From contig NZ_JNIY01000010.1 of NCBI RefSeq assembly GCF_000701465.1, positions 1-64,000 of the forward strand: a stretch of DNA of 64,000 nt, given 5' to 3'. Shown in pieces: positions 57,500 to 64,000 of this stretch. The translations under genes and the position numbers were made by a program. Positions within the stretch are counted from its first letter, which is position 1. Every line of letters starts with the position of its first letter. Origin of the DNA: Paraoerskovia marina DSM 21750. Its GTDB lineage: Bacteria > Actinomycetota > Actinomycetes > Actinomycetales > Cellulomonadaceae. Below the pieces are notes generated by a model that saw only the letters and a program-made list of their open reading frames with translations, did no database searches and was not told the DNA's origin.

Positions 57500-58384
57500 A
57501 TCAGCGCGTCCACCCCCGGGGCGCCGCAGGGCACGGGAGAGGTTCCCGTCTGCCCGCGGCACCCCGATCGCCCGTCGTACGTGCGCTGCCAGCGCTGCGT
57601 ACGGCCGGCGTGCCCCGAGTGCCAGCGCCCCGCCGCCGTCGGGGTCCAGTGCGTCGACTGCGTCAAGGAGTCGGCACGCACCACCCGCTCGGCGCGGACG
57701 GTGTTCGGCGGCGAGATCCGCCAGGGCCGGCCGGTGGTGACGCTGACGATCATCGGCATCTGCGTGGTGAGCTGGGTGCTCCAGCTCGCCACGGGCGGGG
57801 CGTGGACGGAGCGGTGGTGGTTCGCACCGTCGATCGGTCAGGACGAGCCGTGGACGTTCCTCACGGCCGCGTTCCTGCACTCGACGAGCCCGCTGCACAT
57901 CCTGTTCAACATGTACGCGCTGTGGATCGTCGGCCAGTACCTCGAGCCGGCGTTCGGCCGGGCCCGGTTCATCACGCTGTATCTGCTCGCCGCGGTCGGC
58001 GGGCAGGTGGGTGTCCTGATGCTCGCGAGCCCGTTCGACGACTCGTGGCGCACCGCCGTCGTCGGGGCGTCCGGGGCGATCTTCGGGCTCTTCGGCGCGA
58101 TCTTCTTCGCCATGAAGAAGTTGGGCCGCAACGCGTCACAGATCCTCGTGCTGATCGCGATCAACCTGGCACTGCCGCTGTTCATCCCCAACATCGCGTG
58201 GCAGGCTCACGTCGGCGGGCTCCTGGTGGGCCTGGTGCTCGGCGCGGCCTATGCGTACGCACCGCGGGACAAGCGGCAGCTCGTGGCCTGGCTGGCACCG
58301 GCCGTCGTCGGCGTGGTGCTGCTCGGGCTCACGGTGTGGAAGTACTCGACGGTCCCGTCGATCGGGAGCCTGCTCGGCGCCTGA
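57500..58384 (+). CDS. Rhomboid-family serine protease with N-terminal zinc ribbon, apparent ATC start
   Basis: Read from ATC 57500 the protein is 294 residues and begins M-SASTPGAPQGTGEV. A zinc-ribbon then follows (CPRHPDRPSYVRCQRC, PACPEC, GVQCVDC), typical of actinobacterial rhomboids. The membrane domain has HILFNMYALWIVG, the catalytic Ser in VVGASGAIFGLFGA and the catalytic His in WQAHVGGLLVG. The first ordinary start, GTG 57581, would delete the first Cys-His pair of the ribbon. GAGG lies about seven bases before the ATC. Either AUC is really the start codon or one base is misread. The gene follows ppiA directly. Confidence 0.85.
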   Translation: MSASTPGAPQGTGEVPVCPRHPDRPSYVRCQRCVRPACPECQRPAAVGVQCVDCVKESARTTRSARTVFGGEIRQGRPVVTLTIIGICVVSWVLQLATGGAWTERWWFAPSIGQDEPWTFLTAAFLHSTSPLHILFNMYALWIVGQYLEPAFGRARFITLYLLAAVGGQVGVLMLASPFDDSWRTAVVGASGAIFGLFGAIFFAMKKLGRNASQILVLIAINLALPLFIPNIAWQAHVGGLLVGLVLGAAYAYAPRDKRQLVAWLAPAVVGVVLLGLTVWKYSTVPSIGSLLGA

Positions 58385-58403
58385 GGGAACCACATCGGTG
58401 TAG

Positions 58404-58423
58404 TTATCCACAGGTTATCCACC
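58404..58423. promoter_or_regulatory. Pair of DnaA boxes between rhomboid and crgA
   Basis: A perfect TTATCCACA (58404-58412) is followed by TTATCCACC (58415-58423) between two convergent genes. Confidence 0.55.
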
Positions 58424-58455
58424 CCTGGGGACGACGGTCCCCGGGGGTGGAACGC

Positions 58456-58710
58456 CTACTTCCAGCGGGTGGTGAGCGAGAAGCCCGCGATGATGAACGC
58501 GAACCCGATGGCGAGATTCCACTGACCGATCGAGGGGATCGGCAGGTCCATCTTCCCGGAGGTCAGGTAGAAGATGACGATCCACGAGAGGCCGACCAGC
58601 ATCAGGGTCAGCATCGTCGGGAGCAGCCACGGCGGGTTGACCTCTTCCTTCTTCGACACCGCAGGAACGGTGGAAGGGGCCTTCTTCTTGCGACGCTTGG
58701 ACTCGGGCAC
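58456..58710 (-). CDS. crgA: Cell division protein CrgA
   Basis: The 84-residue membrane protein has a basic N-terminus (MPESKRRKKKAPSTV) and two transmembrane helices (PTMLTLMLVGLSWIVIFYLT; WNLAIGFAFIIAGFSLTTRW) with the family motif YLTSG between. GTG 58710 has AGGAGAA upstream. CrgA recruits or regulates division proteins including PBPs at the septum. It is divergent from the DUF881 gene. The much longer open frame reaching 59661 is a shadow. Confidence 0.93.
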   Translation of the reverse strand: MPESKRRKKKAPSTVPAVSKKEEVNPPWLLPTMLTLMLVGLSWIVIFYLTSGKMDLPIPSIGQWNLAIGFAFIIAGFSLTTRWK

Positions 58711-58842
58711 GGGTTCTCCTGCGAGGACTTGACGGATCGGGCGTCGGACGGCGCAACCGCACCGTCGCTCGTCGACTAGCGTAGTGCGCGCGGGCGTAGA
58801 GTCCGACCATCCGGCGGAGACCGGGTCGAGGAGGTGGACAGG

Positions 58843-59583
58843 GTGAAGAGTCGGCACCTGACGCGAGCGCGTGTGCGCAGCGCGCTGAGCGTGTTCGTCG
58901 TGCTCGTCATCTGCGGCCTGATGTTCACGGCCAGCGCGAGCCTCGCCAACGGGTCGAGCGACCGCCACGCCGAGAACCTTCCCGAGCTCGTCGCGCAGGA
59001 GTCCGAGCGCGTGGCCGACCTCCAGGACGAGGTCGACGATCTCGACGCCGAGATCTCCACGCTCCAGGAGGAGGCGGGCGTCGACGCCACGGACGGGACC
59101 TCCGCGGACATGCGCGTCGTCTCCGGCTCGATCGCCGTCGAGGGGGACGGCGTCCGGGTCAGCCTCAACGACGCACCCGACTCCGCGCTGTCGGACGACT
59201 ACCGTCCTGACGACCTCGTGGTGCACCAGCAGGACCTCCAGGGCTTCGTCAACGCACTCTGGGCCGGCAGGGCCGAGGCGATGACGCTCCAGGGGCGTCG
59301 GGTCGGGCCGACCACGGCGTTCCGCTGCGTCGGCAACGTCCTGATCCTGCACGGTCGCGTCTACTCCCCGCCTTACGTGGTCGAGGCCATCGGCGACCCC
59401 GACGCGCTCCGCGCGGGCATGGACGACTCCGACGCGGTCGAGATCTACCGCAGCTGGGTCGACGTCGTCGGGCTCGGGCTCGACATCTCCGACGAGACCG
59501 GGCTCGAGATGCCGCGGACCGAGAGCGTCGAGCTCTCCTACGCCCGGCTCCCCGACGACCAGCTCGACGAGGTGGCCTCGTGA
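58843..59583 (+). CDS. DUF881-family membrane protein
   Basis: The 246-residue protein has one transmembrane helix (VRSALSVFVVLVICGLMFTA), an extracellular coiled coil (ESERVADLQDEVDDLDAEIS) and the DUF881 domain (SIAVEGDGVRVSLNDAP, DDLVVHQQDLQGFVNALW, CVGNVLILHGRVYSPPY). GTG 58843 is preferred over GTG 58834 because AGGAGG then lies at good distance. The family is linked to divisome genes in actinobacteria. It is followed by pabA after 37 bases; the class E sortase gene often found between them in relatives is absent. Confidence 0.88.
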   Translation: MKSRHLTRARVRSALSVFVVLVICGLMFTASASLANGSSDRHAENLPELVAQESERVADLQDEVDDLDAEISTLQEEAGVDATDGTSADMRVVSGSIAVEGDGVRVSLNDAPDSALSDDYRPDDLVVHQQDLQGFVNALWAGRAEAMTLQGRRVGPTTAFRCVGNVLILHGRVYSPPYVVEAIGDPDALRAGMDDSDAVEIYRSWVDVVGLGLDISDETGLEMPRTESVELSYARLPDDQLDEVAS

Positions 59584-59620
59584 GCCACCCACTTCCGTTC
59601 CGACCTGAAGGTGCACCACA

Positions 59621-60286
59621 ATGGCGACCGTGAAGGCCCCCAGAATCCTCGTCGTGGACAACTACGACTCGTTCGTCTACACCATCGTCGGCTACCTCGA
59701 CCAGCTCGGTGCGGAGACCGTCGTCGTGCGCAACGACGCCGTCCCCACTCCGGACGAGGACGGCCGGTTCCGCGACGTCGACGGCACGGTGTTCGACGGC
59801 GTCCTCGTCTCTCCCGGCCCGGGCACCCCGCGCGACGCCGGCGCGAGCGAGGACGTGATCCGCGCCTGTGCGCGGTCCCGAACGCCGATGCTGGGCGTCT
59901 GCCTGGGACACCAGGCGCTCGCCGAGGTGTTCGGCGGGACCGTGACGCACGCCGAGGAACTGATGCACGGCAAGACCAGCCGCGTCGAGCACCACGGCGT
60001 CGGCGTCCACGCGGGACTTGCCTCACCGTTCACGGCCACCCGCTACCACTCGCTCGCCGTGCTGCGGGAGAGCGTCCCGGACGTGCTCGAGGTGACGTCG
60101 GAGACGGCGGACGGCGTCGTCATGGGCCTGCAGCACCGCGACCTCCCGCTGCACGGCGTGCAGTACCACCCCGAGTCGGTGCTGACCGAGGGCGGCCACC
60201 GCCTGCTCGCCAACTGGCTCGAGCTCTGCGGCGGAATCGGTGCGGTCGAGCGCTCCGCCGGGATGGCTCCGCTGGTCCGGAGCTAG
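59621..60286 (+). CDS. pabA: Glutamine amidotransferase, aminodeoxychorismate/anthranilate synthase component II
   Basis: The 221-residue class I amidotransferase supplies ammonia to a chorismate-using partner. Start: RILVVDNYDSFVYTIVGYLD. The nucleophile is in MLGVCLGHQALAEVFGG, and the catalytic His-Glu in VQYHPESVLTEGG. The oxyanion region reads SPGPGTPRDAG. The partner gene is not in the window. Whether it serves folate or tryptophan synthesis cannot be read from sequence. ATG 59621 has GAAGG upstream. Confidence 0.92.
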   Translation: MATVKAPRILVVDNYDSFVYTIVGYLDQLGAETVVVRNDAVPTPDEDGRFRDVDGTVFDGVLVSPGPGTPRDAGASEDVIRACARSRTPMLGVCLGHQALAEVFGGTVTHAEELMHGKTSRVEHHGVGVHAGLASPFTATRYHSLAVLRESVPDVLEVTSETADGVVMGLQHRDLPLHGVQYHPESVLTEGGHRLLANWLELCGGIGAVERSAGMAPLVRS

Positions 60287-60300
60287 CACCGGTCCATCGA

Positions 60301-60345
60301 CGCACGAACGGCCCGCAACCTCCGTGGTTGCGGGCCGTTCGTGCG
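60301..60345. terminator. Bidirectional terminator between pabA and pknB
   Basis: Perfect 20-bp arms (CGCACGAACGGCCCGCAACC and its complement) with loop TCCGT lie between two convergent genes. Confidence 0.9.
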
Positions 60346-60368
60346 TGCGGGTCTACCTCGGCGGAGCG

Positions 60369-62444
60369 TCAGCCGTCCGCGCCGGGCTCCGTGGTGGGAT
60401 CCGTGTTCGGACCGCCGTCGTCCCCGTTTCCGTTGCCGTTGCCCGGCTCGTCCGACTCGCCGGACGGCCCGGTCGAGACGACGATCGTCACGACCGTGCC
60501 GACCTCCACCTCGGAGCCGGAGCCGGGATCGGTACGGATCACCTGGCCGGCGGCCACCGAGTCGGACGCCTCGGTGGTCACCGTGGAGTTCAGGTTGCCC
60601 TCCTGGCGGAGCTTGACCTCGGCGTCGCTCTGGCTCAGCCCCGTGACGTCGGGGACCGTCGTCGTCTCGACCTCGGGCTCCTCCGCGATCCAGATCGTCA
60701 CGGTCGTGTCCGCCGTGACGCTGGTGCCCGCGGAGGGGTCCTGCCGGAAGACGTCGCCCGGCTCCTGCTGGGCGCTCTGCTCCGAACGGACCGAGCTGTT
60801 CAGGCCGGCGTCGCTCAGCGTGCTCGTGGCCTCGTCCTCGGACATGCCGGTCAGGTCGGGGACGTCGAACTCGCCGGTCGAGAGCGTCAGGTTCACGGTG
60901 GCCCCGGCCTCGACCGGGTCGCCCCCGGCGGGGTCGGTGCTGATGACGTGGTCGGCCGCGACGCTGCTGCTGTCCTCGGTCGACGTGCTGCCGACCTTCA
61001 GCCCTGCCGCCTCGATCGCGGCCCGGGCGTCGTCCTGCGACTGGCCGACGACGTCGGGAACCTCGACCGAGTCGGGCCCGGAGGACCAGTACCCGACGAT
61101 CTCGGCGCCCTTCTCTTGCATCGTCCCGCCCTCGGGAGTCTGCTCGAGGAACGTCCCGGCCTCGGCGTCGTCCGCCCGCTGGCGGTCGTCGAGCGTGAAC
61201 TCGGCGCCCTCGACACCCTCGACCAGGTCGCGCGCCTCGTCGACCGTCATGCCCTCGCTGATCGCGGGCACCTCGAACTCGGTGGCCTCCTTCTCCCCGC
61301 CGAGGAGGAGGAAGGCGACGATCGCGGCGATCGCGACGGCGCCGATGGCGATGAGGGTCCACATCAGACCCTTGCGACTCTTGGGCTCCTCCTCGTCCGG
61401 GTCGACGGGCACGGGCTGCGTCCCCGACGTCGGGTTCTGCAGCGCGGTCGCTCCCCAGGGGTTCTCCTGCGTCGCGCCCATGACCTGGGTCGAGTCGGCG
61501 GCACCCATCACCTGGGTGGCGGCCCCGGCGGCGCCGGCGGCAGCAGCTCCGGCGGCGACGACGCCGAGCGCACCCGCCGAGATCGCCGTCCCGCGGGAGG
61601 CCGCGTCCAGGTCGGCGCGGAACTCGCCCGCGCTCGAGTAGCGGTCGGTGCGGTCCTTCGCGAGGGCCTTGAGCGTGATCCGGTCGAGCACCTCGGGGAC
61701 GTCGGGGGCGACGTCGGACGGCTTGAGCGGCGTCTCGCGCACGTGCTGGTAGGCGACGGCGACGGGGGAGTCGCCGACGAACGGCGGCCGGCCCGTGAGC
61801 ATCTCGTAGAAGAGGCAGCCGGTGGAGTAGAGGTCGGAGCGGGCGTCGACGGTCTCGCCGCGCGCCTGTTCGGGGGAGAGGTACTGCGCGGTGCCGATCA
61901 CGGCCTGCGTCTGCGTCATCGTCGCCGCGGAGTCGGCCATGGCCCGCGCGATGCCGAAGTCCATCACCTTGACCGCCCCGGTCGGGGTGATCATGACGTT
62001 CGCGGGCTTGATGTCGCGGTGGACGATCCCGGCGTGGTGCGAGTACTCGAGCGCGGCCAGGACGCCGGCCGTGATCTCGACGGCCTCCTCGATCGGTACC
62101 GACTGACCGTCGCGGACGATGTCCCGGACTGTCTGGCCCTCGACGTACTCCATGACGATGAAAGGCACGTGGACGCTCGCGCCCTGCGTGTCCGTGTGGA
62201 TGTCCTCGCCCGTGTCGTAGACGGCGACGATGGCGGGGTGGTTCAGCGCGGCGGCAGACTGCGCCTCGCGCCGGAACCGGGTGAGGAAGGACGGGTCGCG
62301 GGCGAGGTCGGAGCGCAGGATCTTGATTGCGACCGTACGCCCGAGGCGTGTGTCGTGGCCGATGTGGACCTCGGCCATTCCTCCGCGACCAATGAGTTCG
62401 CCGACCTCATAGCGGCCGGCGAGAACTCGGGGAGCGTTCTCCAC
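60369..62444 (-). CDS. pknB: Serine/threonine kinase PknB with PASTA repeats
   Basis: The 691-residue receptor kinase has a kinase domain (about 11-275) with GRGGMAEV loop, VAIK Lys41, HRDIKPAN (D144), DFG (D162) and an activation loop with several Thr before GTAQYLSPEQ. A juxtamembrane linker and transmembrane helix follow (LMWTLIAIGAVAIAAIVAFL). Four PASTA-type repeats, each with a VPDVxG-like start, bind peptidoglycan fragments outside the cell. The tail is Gly/Asn-rich. It controls growth and division by phosphorylating envelope proteins. GTG 62444 starts three bases after pknA ends, so the two are coupled. Confidence 0.96.
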   Translation of the reverse strand: MENAPRVLAGRYEVGELIGRGGMAEVHIGHDTRLGRTVAIKILRSDLARDPSFLTRFRREAQSAAALNHPAIVAVYDTGEDIHTDTQGASVHVPFIVMEYVEGQTVRDIVRDGQSVPIEEAVEITAGVLAALEYSHHAGIVHRDIKPANVMITPTGAVKVMDFGIARAMADSAATMTQTQAVIGTAQYLSPEQARGETVDARSDLYSTGCLFYEMLTGRPPFVGDSPVAVAYQHVRETPLKPSDVAPDVPEVLDRITLKALAKDRTDRYSSAGEFRADLDAASRGTAISAGALGVVAAGAAAAGAAGAATQVMGAADSTQVMGATQENPWGATALQNPTSGTQPVPVDPDEEEPKSRKGLMWTLIAIGAVAIAAIVAFLLLGGEKEATEFEVPAISEGMTVDEARDLVEGVEGAEFTLDDRQRADDAEAGTFLEQTPEGGTMQEKGAEIVGYWSSGPDSVEVPDVVGQSQDDARAAIEAAGLKVGSTSTEDSSSVAADHVISTDPAGGDPVEAGATVNLTLSTGEFDVPDLTGMSEDEATSTLSDAGLNSSVRSEQSAQQEPGDVFRQDPSAGTSVTADTTVTIWIAEEPEVETTTVPDVTGLSQSDAEVKLRQEGNLNSTVTTEASDSVAAGQVIRTDPGSGSEVEVGTVVTIVVSTGPSGESDEPGNGNGNGDDGGPNTDPTTEPGADG

Positions 62445-62447
62445 CTG

Positions 62448-64000
62448 TCACACGTCCTTCAGTGTTGTCTCGGGGCAGAGCGTCGTCTGACGCTCCGCTA
62501 CGGTGTGCATCATCCCACTGTCGAGCGGTGAGACGGCATGTCCTGGCAACGATACGGTCACGATTCCGACATCTGAGACTAAATCGTCGGGGGGAGTGAA
62601 ACGCGCGGCGTCGTCGTCGGCGCCACCCCCGGTCAGAACGGTCGCGAGCACCAGGACGACAAGGATTCCGATCAGGGCCAGCAGCGGCCACGACAGCAAT
62701 CCTGAGCCCAGACGGAAGCGTTGGCCCGTCGTCGTCGACGTCCGCACGGGCTCCCGCCGCGAGGACCGGCTCGGGGTCGAGGGGGGCCGGCGCGTGGAGT
62801 GGTGGACGTCGCGCCGGGTGGGGTACGACGGCGAGTCGGCCTCTCCCTCCGACGCCGAGCTCTTCGGCCGGGGAGGGATCGACGGCGTCTTCTCCGCAGA
62901 CTTCTCCGGCGCCTTGGCCCGCGCGCGGGTGCGCTGCGCGGCGGGCGCGGGGCGGTCGTCCGGACGACGCCAGGGAGCCGGCGGCCCGCTCTCCTCGGGG
63001 ACGACGACGTCGGTCGCCGCGGGCGCCGGAGGGGGCGGCGGTGCGTCGGCCACGACGGCCGCGGCGTCACCGAACCCGGTGCCGTCGGGCTCGACGGCGT
63101 GGCGCGGGCTGCGCAGGGCCGCGGGGATCGGGATGGACGTGAGCTGCGGGGCGGGGTCGGTCGTCGGGTGCGGGCCGACGTCGGATGCCTGGCCGGCCAT
63201 CCCGGCGACGGCGTGCGCGCCCACCGAGCCACGACGGGAACGACGGCCCCACGGGTCGTCGGCGACGCGCTGCGTCAGCTCGTCGAGAGCCTGCCCGACG
63301 GCGGCCGCGGTGCGGGGACGCTCGGTAGGGTCCTTCTCGAGCATCTTCATGATCAGCGCGGCGAGGTCGCGGTGCACCGCGGCGGGCAGCGGCGGCACCG
63401 CCTCGTTGACGTGCGCCACGGCGATGTCCACCGGGGTCTTGCCGGTGAACGGGCGCCGGCCCGCCACCGACTCGTACGCGACGATCCCGAGCGCGTAGAC
63501 GTCGGAGGCACCGGTCGCGGCCTGACCGATCGCCTGCTCGGGGGAGAGGTACTGGGCGGTGCCCATCACCATGCCCGTCGCGGTCATCGGCACCTGGTTG
63601 GCGGCCAGCGAGACACCGAAGTCGGTGATCTTCACCTCGCCGGACTTGTCCAGCAGGATGTTGCCCGGCTTGATGTCGCGGTGGACGACCCCGGCGACGT
63701 GGGCGGCGTGCAGGCCGCGTGCCGTCTGCGCCAGGATCGGCAGCAGGCGGGGGAGGGCGATCACGGGTTCGCGCTCCAGCAGGTCGGCCATGGGTTCGCC
63801 GATGACGAGCTCCATCACGAGGTACCCGGACTGCTGCTGCTCGCCGTAGTCGTACATCTGCGCGATGTTCGGGTGCGAGAGCGCCGCGCTGTTGCGTGCC
63901 TCGGTGCGCAGGCGTGCGAGGAAGTCCTCGTTGCCCGCGTACTCGGAGCGCAGCACCTTGACGGCGACCTCCCGGTGGAGGGCGCCGTCGTTGGCCACCC
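62448..64000 (-). CDS. pknA: Serine/threonine kinase PknA, 5' end outside the window
   Basis: Partial: the glycine loop and start lie beyond base 64000. The visible part has VAVKVL (ATP Lys), HRDIKPGN, DFG (TDFGVSLA), the activation segment GTAQYLSPEQ and the C-lobe. A long Pro/Arg/Ser-rich linker follows, then one transmembrane helix (LLSWPLLALIGILVVLVLAT) and a short extracellular end without PASTA domains, the normal PknA design. It pairs with the adjacent pknB. Upstream (beyond the window) such clusters usually carry pbpA, rodA and pstP. Confidence 0.93.
   Translation of the reverse strand, partial: VANDGALHREVAVKVLRSEYAGNEDFLARLRTEARNSAALSHPNIAQMYDYGEQQQSGYLVMELVIGEPMADLLEREPVIALPRLLPILAQTARGLHAAHVAGVVHRDIKPGNILLDKSGEVKITDFGVSLAANQVPMTATGMVMGTAQYLSPEQAIGQAATGASDVYALGIVAYESVAGRRPFTGKTPVDIAVAHVNEAVPPLPAAVHRDLAALIMKMLEKDPTERPRTAAAVGQALDELTQRVADDPWGRRSRRGSVGAHAVAGMAGQASDVGPHPTTDPAPQLTSIPIPAALRSPRHAVEPDGTGFGDAAAVVADAPPPPPAPAATDVVVPEESGPPAPWRRPDDRPAPAAQRTRARAKAPEKSAEKTPSIPPRPKSSASEGEADSPSYPTRRDVHHSTRRPPSTPSRSSRREPVRTSTTTGQRFRLGSGLLSWPLLALIGILVVLVLATVLTGGGADDDAARFTPPDDLVSDVGIVTVSLPGHAVSPLDSGMMHTVAERQTTLCPETTLKDV

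Overview
The window is about 64 kb of high-GC DNA (roughly 70 % G+C in genes) from an actinobacterium. The gene order fits the chromosomal origin region of a Micrococcales-type organism (Cellulomonas/Promicromonospora-like); that placement is inferred from synteny and protein style, not from a search. Core signs are the block rpmH-rnpA-yidD-yidC-jag-rsmG-parA-parB on one side of dnaA, dnaN-gnd-recF-dciA-gyrB-gyrA on the other, followed by DUF3566, tRNA-Ile, a DLW-39 peptide and tRNA-Ala, then ppiA, rhomboid, crgA, DUF881, pabA, pknB and pknA.

Layout. 1-4220 is mobile DNA: a complete IS3-family element (1-1335) has inserted into the 3' end of a tnsB-like transposase gene that is preceded by a tnsA-like gene. 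4221-5059 holds a small zinc-ribbon gene and possible transposon-end repeats. 5060-13016 is a replication/translation block: dnaB carrying a class 3 mini-intein, a MATE exporter, rplI-rpsR-ssb-rpsF and a class A PBP with a PASTA domain. 13190-16400 holds a padR-ino1 operon with a readable promoter and palindromic operator, then an MFS transporter. 16537-18246 encodes a PAS(LOV-like)-GAF-SpoIIE phosphatase. 18262-20499 is a divergent sulfur-stress module: a CsoR-family repressor lacking the copper-binding His, a CoA-disulfide reductase-rhodanese fusion, a perfect TACCCC/GGGGTA operator and a 54-residue Cys-rich peptide. 20620-24655 holds a DHA2 exporter, a small membrane protein, the CCA-adding enzyme and a Nudix hydrolase.

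24652-34399 is the conserved DUF6049-murJ-pseudokinase-trxB-trxA run, convergent with parA-parB. Seven parS sites lie between 23.3 and 37.1 kb, three of them in an unusual ~2 kb gene-free stretch between rsmG and jag. oriC lies between dnaA and dnaN (41649-42185). After gyrA come two tRNAs, then a copper operon (copA-cueP) with two CsoR-type operators, an LEA-like membrane-anchored protein, ppiA, a rhomboid gene that appears to start with ATC, crgA, DUF881, pabA and the pknB/pknA kinases. pknA runs off the right edge.

How the parts work together: DnaA boxes occur not only in oriC but also upstream of dnaA, in the gyrB leader, in the dnaB/MATE intergenic region and near crgA, suggesting broad DnaA-linked control of replication genes. 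The ParB/parS system sits beside the origin. Cell-envelope control (PknA/PknB, MurJ, the pseudokinase, PBP, CrgA, YidC) is concentrated around it.
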